Part shown: piece after piece, positions 12,780 to 23,643 of the stretch
Numbering within the stretch: the first letter of the stretch is position 1
Layout of the letters: each line of letters opens with the position of its first letter
DNA from: Cherax quadricarinatus
Lineage: Eukaryota > Arthropoda > Malacostraca > Decapoda > Parastacidae
Direction: 5' to 3'
Assembly (NCBI RefSeq): GCF_038502225.1
Contig: NW_027195502.1
Location: 111,655 to 175,654 of the forward strand
DNA: 64,000 nucleotides
The notes under the pieces: generated by a model
The model's input: the letters and a program-made list of their open reading frames with translations, nothing else
What the model was told of the DNA's origin: nothing
Database searches by the model: none
Program-made: the position numbers and the translations under genes

Positions 12780-13450
12780 GAGAGGTTATTACGGATATGG
12801 AAAGGTTATTACGGGCCTAGGGAGGTTATACAGAGGATAGGAAGGTTATACAGAGCATAGGGAGGCTATTAGGGACCTGAAGAGGTTTTTAGAAGCCTGG
12901 GGAGAATATATGCAGCATGCGGAGGTTATTAGGGGCCTGGGGAGGTTATTAGGAGCTTGTGGACGATATACTGGGTTTAGTGAGGTTATGCAGGGCCTGG
13001 GGAGCTTATACAGGGCCAGGGAAGATTATCAGGGGCCTGGGGAGGTTATTAGGGGCCTGAGGAGGTTATTAGGGGCCTGGGGAGCTTATATAGGGTTTGG
13101 GACGTTATTAGGGGCGTGGGGTGGTTATGCGCAACCTGAGAGGGTATTAGGGGCGTCGGGAGGTTATTCTGGGCGTGTGGAGGTTATTAGCGGCCTGGAG
13201 AGGTTATTAGGGGCCTGAGGAGATTATTAGGAGCCTGGAGAGGTTATTAGGGGCCTAGTGAGGTTATTCTGGGTGTGTGGAAGTTATTAGGGGCCTGGAG
13301 AGGTTATACGGGACCTGGGCAGGTTATGCGGGGCCCAGGGAGCTTATACAGGCCTGTTAAGATTATCAGGAGCGAGGGCAGGTTGTTCGGTTCCTCGGGA
13401 GGTTATTAGGGGCCTGGAGAGGTCATGTGTGGCCTGGGGGAGTTATTATG
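12780..13450 (+). repeat. Satellite A segmental duplication, copy 1
   Basis: A run of distinctive variant monomers that reappears about 1.36-1.38 kb downstream. Shared landmarks include CGGATATGG (12792 and 14169), a CATGCGGAGG or TATGCGGAGG junction (12915 and 14272), TTATTCTGGGTGTGTGG (about 13264 and 14622) and a run ending GGGCAGGTTGTTCGG. The offset changes by about 20 bp along the pair, consistent with gain or loss of one monomer. Confidence 0.75.
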
Positions 13451-14156
13451 GGCATGGAGAGGTTATTAGGGGCCTGGGAAGGATGTACAGGGCATGGGGA
13501 GGTTATTAGGGGCCTGCGGAGGTTATACAGGGCCTTGCGAAGTTATTAAGGGCTTTGAGAGATTATTAGGGGCCTGAGGAGGTTATGCACGACCTGGGGA
13601 GGTTATTAGGAGCCTGGGGAGGGTATTAGGAGCCTATGGCAATATACAGGGGCCTGGGGAGGTTATGCAGGGCCTGGGAAGCTTTTACAAGGCCTGGTGA
13701 GATTTTGATGGGCCTTTGGAGGTTATTAGGGGCCTGTGGAGGTTATTAGGGGCCTGGAGAGCATATGTGTGGCCTGAGGAAGTTATTAGGCACCTGGGGA
13801 GGTTATTAGGGGCCTTGGAAGGATGTTAGGGGCCTTGGGAGGTTATATGCAGCCCTGAGAGGTTATTAGTGGCCTGGAGAGGTTATTAAAGGCCTGGGGA
13901 GCTTATACAGGGCATGGGGAGATTATCAGGAGCCTGGGGAGGTAATTAGGGACCTGGGGAAGTTATTAGGGGCCTTGGGAGTTTATGTGCAGCCTGGGGA
14001 GGTTATTAGGGGCTTGGGGAGATTCATAGGAGACTGGGGAGGTTATACAGGGAATGGGGAGGTTATTAGGGGCCTGTGAGGGTTATACAGGGCCTGGGGA
14101 GGTTATACCGAGCCTGGGGAGGTCATGCATGGCCTTGGGAAGTTATTATGGGCATG

Positions 14157-14810
14157 GAGAGGTAAATACGGATATGGTAAGGTTATTACTGGCCTGGGGT
14201 GGTTATACAGGGCATAGGGAGGCTATTATGGGCCTGAAGAGGTTTTAAGGGGCCTGGGGAAAATATATGGAGTATGCGGAGGTTATTAGGGGCCTGGAGA
14301 GGTTATTAGTAGCATGCGGACGATATGCTGGGTTTGGGTAGGTTATGCAGGGCCTGTGGAGCTTATACAGGGCCAGGGGAGATTATCAGGGGCCTGTAGA
14401 GGTTATTAGGGGCCTGGGGAGGTTATGCGCAACCTGAGAGGGTATTAGGGGCGTCGGGAGGTTATTATGAGCCTGGAGAGATTATTAGGGGCCTGGGAAG
14501 GTTATTAGGGGCCTCGTGAGGTTATTCTGGGCTTGTAGAGGTTATTAGATGCCTGGAGAGGTTATTAGGGGCCTGAGGAAATTATTAGCGGCCTGGGGAG
14601 GTTTTTAGGGGCCTCATGAGGTTATTCTGGGTGTGTGGAGGTTATTAGGGGGCCTGGAGAGGTTATACGGGACCTGGGCAGGTTATGCGGGGCCCGGGAG
14701 CTTATACAGGGCCTGTTGAGATTATCAGGGGCCTGGGCAGGTTGTTCGGTGCCTCGGAAGGTTATTAGACGCCTGGGGAGGTCACGTGTGGCCTGGGGAA
14801 GTTATTATGG
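14157..14810 (+). repeat. Satellite A segmental duplication, copy 2
   Basis: Partner of the block at 12780-13450, in the same order and orientation. Its monomers differ from the partner by scattered substitutions, so the duplication is not the most recent event in the array. No gene is present. Confidence 0.75.
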
Positions 14811-16766
14811 GCATGGGAAGGTTATTAGGAGCCTGAGGAGGATATACAGGGCATAGAGAGGTTATTAAGGGCCGGGGGAGCTTATATAGGACCTGGGGAG
14901 ATTATCAGGGGCCTGGAGAGGTAATTAGGGGCCTGGGGAAGTTATGAGGGACCTTAGGAGTTTATGTGCAGCCTGGGCAGGTTATTATGGGTTTGGAGAG
15001 GTTCATAGGGGGACTGGGGAGGTTATACAGGGCTTTGTGAGGTTATCAGGGGCCTGTGAGGGTTATACAGAGCCTGGGGAGGTTATACCGAGCCTGGGCA
15101 GGTTATTTGGGGCCTGGGGAGGTTATACAGGGCATCGGGAGGGTATTAGGGGCCTGAAGAGGTTATACAGGGCCTGGAGAAGTTTTTTAAGGATTGCGGA
15201 GGTTGTTAGGGGATTGGTGAGGTTATGCGCGGCCTGGGGAGGTTATTAGGGGCCAGGGAGGTTATTAGGGGCCTGGGGAGGTTATTAGAAGCCTGGGAAC
15301 GATATACGAGGCCTTGGGAGGCTATTCAGGGCCTGGGGAGCTCATACAAGGCTTGGGGAGATTAACAGGGGCATGGGGAGGTTATTAGGGGCCTGGGGAG
15401 GTTATGCACAACATGGGGAGGTTATTAGGAGCGTGGGGAGGTTATTAGGAGCCTGGGAGGTTATCAGGTGCCTTCGGAGGTTATTAGGAGCCTGGGGAGG
15501 TTATGTGCAGCCTCAGGAAGTTATTAGCGGCCTGGGGAGGTTATGCAGGGCATGGGGAGGATATTAGTGGAATGAGGAGGTTATATAGGGCCTGAGGAAG
15601 TTATTAGGGGCCTGTAGAGGATATATAGGGCCTGGGGAGGTTTTGCTGGGCATGGGGAGCTTATACAGGGCCTGGGGAGATTATCAGGAGCCTGGGGAGG
15701 TAATTAGGGGCCTCGGGAGGTTATTAGGGATCTGGGAAGGTTATTAGGGGCCAGGGGAGGTTATTTGGGGCCTAGGGAGGTTATGGACAACCTGGGGAGG
15801 TATTAGGGGCTGAGGAAGGTTATTAGGGGTCTGAGGAGATTATTAGGGGAATGGGGAGGTTAAATAAGGGATGCGGAGGTTATTAGGTGCCTGGAGAGGT
15901 TATTAGCAGCCTGGGGAAGATATTAGGGGCCTGGGGAGGTTATTAGGAGCCAGTGGAGGATATATGGGGCCTCGGGAGGTTATGTAGGGCCTGGTGAGCT
16001 TATACAGGGCCTGTGGAGATTATCAGGAGCCTCAGGAAGTTGTCAGGTGCCTGGGGAGGTTATTAGATGCTTTGCAAGGTTATTAGGGGATTCGGGAGGT
16101 TGTCAGGTGGCTGAGGAGGTTATTAGATGTCTGGGGAGGTTATTAAGGACCTGGGAAGGTTTTAGGGGCCTGGGGAAGTTATTAGGGGATTGCAGAAGTT
16201 ATTAGGCAGTGGGGCGGTTATGCACTGCCTGGGAAGGTTATTAGGGGTCAGGGGAGGCTATTAGGGGCCTGGGGGTTATTAGGAGCCTGGGGAGGGTTTT
16301 AGGGGCCTGGGGAGGTTATTAGTGGCCTGGGGAGGTTATTAGTGGCCTGGGGAGGGTGTTAGGGGCCTAGGGAGGTTATTAGGGGCCTTGAGATGTTATT
16401 AGTGGCCTGGGGATGGTATATGGGGCCTGGGGAGGTTATGCAGCGCCTGGAGAGCTTATACAGGGCCTGGGTAGATTATCAGGGGCCTGGGGAGGTGATT
16501 AAAGACCTGGGGAGGTTATTAGAGGCCTGGGGACATCATTATGGGCCTGGGAAGGTTATTATGGGAATGCGGAGGTTATATGGGGCCTGGGGAAGTTATT
16601 AGGGGCCTAGAGATGTTATGAGGGGCCTAGGGAAGTTATTACGGGCCTGTGTAGGTTATTAGGAGCCTCTGGAGGAAATATAGGGCCTGGGGAGGTTATG
16701 CTGGGCCTGGGGATCTTATACAGGGTCTGGGGAGATTATCAGGAGCCTGGGGAGGTAATTAGGGGC

Positions 16767-17912
16767 CTCAGGAGGGAATGTTTGGCCTGGGGAGTTTATT
16801 ATGGGCTTGGGGAGGTTATTAGGGGCCTGGGGAGGCTTTACAGGGCATGGGTTATTAAGGGCCTTGGGAGGTTATACAGGGCCTGGAGAAGTTATGAGGG
16901 GCCTGGGGAGGTTATTTGTGGCCTAGGGATATTATGGGCAACCTGGGGAGGTATTAGGGGCCGAGGGAGGTTATTAGGGGCCTGGGGAGATTATTAGAGG
17001 AATGTGGAGGTTAAATAAAAAATGGGGAGGTTATTAGAAGCCTGGGGAGGTTATTAGGGGCCTTGGAAAGTTATTAATAGCCTGGGGAGGTTATTAGGAG
17101 CCAGTGGAGGATATATGGGGCCTCGGGAGGTTATGCAGGGCCTAGGGCCTCAGGAGGGAATGTTTGGCCTGGGGAGTTTATTATGGGCTTGGGGAGGTTA
17201 TTAGGGGCCTGGGGAGGCTATACAGGGCATGGGTTATTAAGGGCCTTGGGAGGTTATACAGGGCCTGGAGAAGTTATGAGGGGCCTGGGGAGGTTATTTG
17301 TGGCCTAGGGAGATTATGGGCAACCTGGGGAGGTATTAGGGGCCGAGGGAGGTTATTAGGGGCCTGGGGAGATTATTAGGGGAATGTGGAGGTTAAATAA
17401 AAAATGGGGAGGTTATTAGAAGCCTGGGGAGGTTATTAGGGGCCTTGGAAAGTTATTAGTAGCCTGGGGAGGTTATTAGGAGCCAGTGGAGGATATATGG
17501 GGCCTCGGGAGGTTATGCAGGGCCTAGGGCTTCAGGAGGGAATGTTTGGCCTGGGGAGTTTATTATGGGCTTGGGGAGGTTATTAGGGGCCTGGGGAGAC
17601 TATACAGGGCATGGGTTATTAAGGGCCTTGGGATGTTATACAGGGCCTGGAGAAGTTATGAGGGGCCTTGGGAGGTCATTTGTGGCCTAGGGAGATTATG
17701 GGCAACCTGGGGAGGTATTAGGGGCTGAGGGAGGTTATTAGGGGCCTGGGGAGATTATTAGGGGAATGTGGAGGTTAAATAAAAAATGGGGAGGTTATTA
17801 GAAGCCTGGGGAGGTTATTAGGGGCCTTGGAAAGTTATTAGTAGCCTGGGGGGGTTATTAGGAGCCAGTGGAGGATATATGGGGCCTCGGGAGGTTATGC
17901 AGGGCCTAGGGA
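16767..17912 (+). repeat. 382-bp tandem triplication within satellite A
   Basis: Three head-to-tail copies of a 382-bp unit, starting near 16767, 17149 and 17531, with only a few differences between them. Each begins around CAGGAGGGAATGTTTGGCC and includes the unusual monomer series AATGTGGAGGTTAAATAAAA and a CCAGTGGAGGATATATGG monomer. The length, 19 monomers plus 2 bp, reflects shortened monomers fixed in all copies. High identity marks this as a recent amplification, or possibly an assembly stutter. Confidence 0.88.
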
Positions 17913-20900
17913 GCTTATACAGGGCCTAGGGAGATTATCAGGAGCCTGGGGAGGTTGGCAGGTGCCTGGGGAGGTTATTAGATGCCTCGCGAAGTTATTA
18001 GGGGATTCGGGTGGTTGTCAGATGCCTGAGGAGGATATTAGGGGATTACAGAGGTTATTAGGCACCTGGGGAGGTTATTAGGAGCCTGGGAAGGTTATTA
18101 GGGGCCTGGGGGTTACTAGGAGCCTTGGGAGAATATTAGGGGTCTGTGGAGGGTTTTAGGGGTCTGGGGAGGTTATTATGGGCCTACGTAGGGTATTATG
18201 GGCCAAGGGAGGTTAGTAGGGGCCTTGAGATGTTATTAGTGTCATGGGAATGTTATTAGATGCCTGGGGACAATATGTGGGGCCTGGGGAGGTTATGCAG
18301 GGTCTGGGGAGCTTATACAGGGCCTGGAGATATTATCAGGGGCCTGGGGAGGTTATTAGGGACCTGGGGAGGTTATTAGGGGCCTGGGGACATAATTATG
18401 GGCCTGGGAAGGTTATTATGGGAATGGAGAGGTTATATGGGGCCTGGGGAAGTTATTAGGAGCCTCGGTAGGTTATTAGGGGCCGGGGGAGGTTATTAGG
18501 GGCCTGGGGTGGTTATTAGAGACCTGGGGAGGATATTAGGGACCTGGGGAGGGTATTAGGCACCTGAGGAGGGTATTAGAGGTCTGGGGAGGTTATTAGG
18601 GGCCTGGGGAGGGTATTAGGGGCCTGGGAAGGTTATTAGGGGCTTGGAGAGGTTATTATGCGCCTGGGGAGGTTATTAGGGGCCTGGGAACTTTATTATG
18701 GGCCTGGGAACTTTATTAGTAGCCTGTGGAGGTTATTAGGGGCCTCGGAAGATTATTAGGGGCCTGGGGAGGTTATTAGGAGCCTGTGGACGATATACGG
18801 GGCCTGGGGAGGTTATGCAGGGCCTGGGGAGCTTTTACAGGGATTGGGGAGATTATCAGGGGCCTGGGGAGGTTATTACGACAATGGAAAGGTTATTAGG
18901 GGCTTGAGGAGGTTATATGCGGCCTTGAGACGTTATTAGGGGCCTGTGGAGGTTATTAGGGGCCTGGGAAGGTTATTAGGGGCCTGGGGAGGGTATGCAT
19001 GGCCTGGGGTCTGTGGAGGTTATCAGGAGCCTGGGGAGGTTATTAGGGGCCTGGGGAAGTTGTTAGGGGCCTGGGGAGGTTATTAGGAGCCTGGGGACGA
19101 TATACGGGGCCTGGGAAAGTTATGTGGGGCCTCGGGATCTTATACATGGCCTGTTGAGATTATCAGGGGCCTGGGGAGGTTATTAGGTGCATTGGGAGGT
19201 TATTAAGGGCCTGGGGAGGTTATGCATGGCCTGGGGAAGGTATTAGGGGCCTGTCGAGGTTATACAGGGCCAGGGGATGTTATTAGAGGCCTGTGGAGGT
19301 TATTTAAGGCCTGGGGAGGTTATATGCCCCAGGGAGGTTATTAGGGGCCTTGGGAGGTTATTAGGGGCCTGGGGAAGTTATTAGGGGCCTGGGGTCATCA
19401 TTAGAAGCCTGTGGAGGGTATACGGCGCCTGGGGAGGTTATGTGGGGACTGGGGAGCTTATACAGGGCCTGGGTAGATTATCAGGAGCCTGGGCAGGTTA
19501 TTAGGTGATTAGGGAGGTTATTAGTGGTCTGAGGAGGTTATTAGGAGCGTGGGGAGGGTATTAGAGGCCTTGGGAGCTTATTAGGGGCCTGGGGAGGTTA
19601 TTAGCGTCCTGGGGTGGCTATTCAGGGCCTGGGGAGGTTATACGGGGACTAGGGAGGTTATTAGGGGCCTTGCGAGGTTATGTGCGGCCTGGGGTGGTTA
19701 TTAGGGGCCTGGGGAGGTTATTAGAGGCCTGGGGAAGTTATTAGAGGATTGCAGAAGTTACTAGGGGCCTGGGAAGATTATGCACGGCCTGGGGCGGTTA
19801 TTAGGGGCCTTGGGAGGTTATTAAAGGCCTGGGGAGGTTATTAGGAGCCGGGGGACAATATACGGTGCCTGCGGAGGTTATGCAGGGTTCTGGGGAGCTT
19901 ATACAGGGCCTTGGGAGATCATCAGGGGCCTGGGGAGGTTATTTGGACAATGGAAAGATTATTAGGGGCCTGGGGAGTTAATATGCAGCCATAAGAGGTT
20001 TTTAGGGGCCTGTAGAGGTTATCAGGGGCCTTGGGAGCTTATACAGGGCTTGGGGGAGGTTATGAGGGGTCTGGGGAGGTTATGCGCAACTTGGGGAGGT
20101 TATTAGGGGCATAGGGAGTTTATTAGGAGCCTGGGGACGTTATACGGGGCCTGGGGAGGTTATGCGGGGCCTGGAAAGCTTATACAGAGCCTGTTGACAT
20201 TATCAGGGGTCTCGAGAGGTTCTCTGGTGCCTGGGGAGTTTTTTAGGGGCTTGGGGAGGTCATGCGTGGACTGGGGAAGTTGTTATCCGCATGGGTAGGT
20301 TATTAGGGACCTAGGGAGGTTATACAGGGCCTGGGGAAGTTATTAGGGGATTGCAGAAGGCATTAGGGGCCTGGTGAGGTTATTAAGGGCCAGGGGAGTT
20401 TATTAGGGGCCTGGGAAGGTTATTAGAAGCCTGGGGACGATATACAAGGGCTTGGGAGGTTATGCAGGGCCTGGGGAGCTCATACAGGGCCTGGGGAGAT
20501 TATCAGGGGCCTGGGGAGGTTATTAGGATCCTGTGGAGGTTATTAGGGGCCAGGGGAGGTTATATGCAGCCTGGGGAGATTATTAGGGGCCTGGGGAGGT
20601 TATTAGCAGCCTTTGGAGGATACATGGGGCCTCGGGAGGTTAAGCAGGGCCTGGTGAGCTTATACAGGGCCTGAGGAGATTATCAGGAGCCTAGGGAGGT
20701 TGGCAGGTGCCTCGGGAGGTTATTAGATGCCTGGGGAGGTTATTAGGGGCCTGGGGAGGTTTTAGGGGCCTGGGGAAGTTATTAGCGGATTGCAGAGGTT
20801 ATTAGGGGCATGGGGAGGTTATGCACTGCCTGGAAAGGTTAGTAGGGGTCAGGGGAGGTTATTAGGGGCCTGGGGAGGTTATTAGGAGCCTGGGGAGGGT

Positions 20901-21028
20901 ATTGGGGGTCTCTGGAGGTTATTAGGGGGCTGGGGAGGTTATTAGGGTCCTGAGGAGGGTATTAGGGGCCTGGGGAGGTTATTAGGGGCCATGGGACGTT
21001 ATTAGTGGCCTGGGGATGTTATTAGGTG

Positions 21029-21230
21029 CATCCCAAAAATGTAGTGACCTCCTGTCTAAAGTAGTGTGTCGTTCTTCTTCCTGTACTTTCTTTCACCCAA
21101 AAATGTGCCACTCCTCGGTCCTCCAGAAGCAGTGTTACAACATCGACTGCCCTGCATACCATCTAAAAGGGACCAGGAGGCACAGACCCCACAAGTCAAA
21201 CAATAGTAGCTACGACAACCCAACTTCAGG
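21029..21230 (+). pseudogene. CCCH zinc-finger fragment of LINE A copy 4
   Basis: Encodes two consecutive fingers with spacing C-x8-C-x4-C-x3-H, ending in the segment AYHLKGTRRHR. They match fingers 2 and 3 of the fuller copy (about 36285-36355). The frame has no genuine start because the element is truncated in this region. Soon after the fingers, near 21230, the sequence jumps to the end of the endonuclease with a frame change. By analogy with other LINE ORFs the fingers probably bind element RNA; that is inference. Confidence 0.82.
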
Positions 21231-23161
21231 TGATTGACATAAGAATATCAAAAACAACTAATTCTGATCACAACCTAATCGAAGTCCAGACGTACATGCA
21301 TAGGGGTCCTGATCAGCAGAATGCATGTACCTGTGAAGGTGTCTTCACAAAATACAACTTTAACAACAAGAACATCAACTGGGACCAGGTAAACCATGTC
21401 CTAAACGAAACATGTTGGGAAGATGTCTTAAATGACTTGGATCCAAACCAGTGCCTTGAAAGGATCAACTTCCTTGGAACCGAAGCATGTTCTAGGCATA
21501 TTCCCCTAAGAAAGAAGAAGAGCAGGAGTAAACTGGAGAGAGAAAGACGCTCCCTCTACAGAAGACGACGAAGAGTCACTGAGCTCCTCAGGAGTGCTAG
21601 AATATCTGATACACGAAAGGAGGCGCTGACCAGGGAAGTGGAAACTATCGAACTTAAGTTAAATGACTCTTACAGGAACCAGGAGAGGCAGGAGGAGCTT
21701 AAAGCTATTAGTGAAATTGAAAGAAATTTAAAATATTTCTTTTCATATGCCAAAAACAAGGCAAATACCACATCTAGTATCGGGCCCTTGCTGAGACAGG
21801 ATGGGACTTACACAGATGACAACAAGGAAATGAGTGAAATATTGAAATCCCAGTACGACTCTGTGTTTAGTGAACCACTAATCAGTCTGAGGATCGACGA
21901 CCCAAATGATTTCTTCATGAATGAGCCTCAAAACTCCATAAATGTATGCCAGATTTCCGACATTACCCTAACTCTGATAGATTTCGAAAAAGCCATTGAC
22001 AACATGCCTATGCACTCATCCCCGGGCCTAGACTCGTGGAACTCTGTTTTCATTAAGAACTGCAAGAAACCCCTCTCGCGTGCCCTAAGTACACTATGGA
22101 GGAGGAGCTTGGACATGGGTGAAATTCCACAGTCACTTAAAACAACGGATATAGCCCCACTCCATAAAGGTGGCAGCACAGTATTAGCTAAGAACTATAG
22201 ACCAATAGCTCTCACGTCCCACATCATAAAAATCTTTGAAAGAGTGCTAAGAAGCAGGATTGCAAATCACCTGGATTCCCAAAATCTGCACAATTCAGGG
22301 CAACATGGGTTCAGGGCAGGTCGCTCCTGTCTCTCACAACTACTGGATCACTATGACATGGCCTTGGATGCACTGGAAGAAAATCAGAATGCAGATGTAA
22401 TATACACAGACTTTGCAAAAGCATTTGACAAATGCGATCATGGCGTAATAGCCCATAAAATACGTGCTAAAGGAATAACTGGGAAAGTGGGGAGATGGAT
22501 CTTCAACTTCCTAACAAATCGAACACAAAGAGTAGTGGTCAACAGAGTTAAATCGGAGGCTGCCATAGTGAAGAGCTCTGTTCCACAAGGCACAGCACTC
22601 GCCCCCATCTTATTCCTTATCCTCGTATCAGATATAGACAGAGATATACACCACAGCACCATATCATCCTTTGCGGATGATACTAGGATCTGCATGAGGC
22701 TGTCATCTGCTGAGGACGCGGTTAACCTCCAAGAAGATATAAACAAAGTTTTCCAGTGGGAAACGGTAAACAATATGATGTTCAATGAGGACAAATTCCA
22801 ACTACTCCGTTATGGAAAACTGGAGGAGATAATAACTAGAAGAGAGTATACTACTGACTCTGGCCATACAATAGAGCAGAAAAATAATGTAAGGGACCTG
22901 GGAGTAGTAATGTCTAAGGATCTCACTTTCAAGGATCACAACAGTGCCACGATCGCACGTGCAAAGAAAATGATAGGATGGATAATGAGAACTTTCAAAA
23001 CGAGAGATGCCAAGCCAATGATGATCCTTTTCAAATCACTTGTTCTCTCTAGGCTGAAATACTGCTGTACATTAACATCTCCATTCAAAGCAGGTGAAAT
23101 CGCAGATCTAGAGTGTACAGAGATCCTTTACTGCACGTGTAAGTTCTGTCAAGCACCTTAA
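21230..23161 (+). pseudogene. Endonuclease C-terminus plus reverse transcriptase (LINE A copy 4)
   Basis: A long open frame of 643 codons. It opens within the last strand of an EEP-type endonuclease (SDHN, residues 12-15), so about 280 residues of that domain are absent. A basic linker (RRSLYRRRRR region) leads to the reverse transcriptase with KNYRPIALTS (about residue 320), YTDFAKAFD (about 391), VPQG (about 450) and FADD (about 480). The frame breaks near 23113 by a small deletion just after GEIADLE, where the other copies continue with NVQRTF, and ends on an unrelated tail. The reverse transcriptase core is intact to the eye, but the element cannot be autonomous. Confidence 0.88.
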
Positions 23162-23643
23162 CTACTGAGAACGCTTGGAAGCACTTGACTTATACTCGTT
23201 GGAACGCAGGAGGGAAAGATGTATCATAATCTACACTTGAAAAATCTTGGAAGGAATGGTCCCAAATCTGCACACAGAAATCACTCCCGAAATCACCTGC
23301 CCGACTGGGCAGGTGATGCAAAATGCCCCCAATAAAAAGTAGGGGCGCCATTGGTACACTAAGGGAAAACACCATAAGTGTCCGGGGCCCAAAACTGTTC
23401 AACAACCTCCCATCAAGCATTAGGGGAATTGCCAATAAGCCCCTGGCTGCCTTCAAGAGAGAGCTGGACAGATACCTAAAGTCAGCCGGGCTGTGGCTCG
23501 TACGTTGGACTGCATGCGGCCAGCAGTAACAGCCTAGTTGATCAGGCCCTGATCCATCAGGAGGCCTGGTCATGGACCGGGCCGCGGGGGCGTTGATCCC
23601 CGGAACAACCTCCAGGTAACCTCCAGGTAACCTCCAGGTAACC
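23162..23643 (+). pseudogene. LINE A copy 4 C-terminal remnant and 3' terminus
   Basis: After the frame break the C-terminal coding region continues in other frames. A short stretch at 23323-23529 encodes PPIKSRGAIGTLRENTISVR and the following LFNNLP segment, homologous to the C-terminus of copies 1-3. The non-coding end is GC-rich and finishes in three tandem CCTCCAGGTAA units at about 23608-23643. Confidence 0.82.

Larger units (their letters stand above)
9449..21028 (+). repeat. Satellite A array, segment 2
   Basis: A continuous 20-bp satellite A array of about 11.6 kb. The GACGATATACGG / TATGCAG / TATACAG / TATCAG cassette recurs irregularly, for example near 9990, 11010, 11565, 11875, 12105, 12625, 12965, 14315, 15295, 18265, 18785, 19095, 19860 and 20435. 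Larger duplications are annotated separately at 12780-13450, 14157-14810 and 16767-17912. Nothing other than the repeat is seen, and the many short open frames follow the 20-bp period. Confidence 0.95.
21029..23643 (+). mobile_element. LINE A copy 4, internally deleted
   Basis: The only plus-strand copy of LINE A in the window, inserted in satellite A. It starts inside the CCCH zinc-finger region, lacks most of the endonuclease, retains most of the reverse transcriptase and ends in a 3' terminus with three tandem units of about 11 bp containing CCTCCAGGTAA. It is clearly more divergent from copies 1-3 than they are from each other, so it represents an older insertion or a subfamily. Satellite A resumes at 23644 with the GACGATATACGG cassette. 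Confidence 0.92.
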
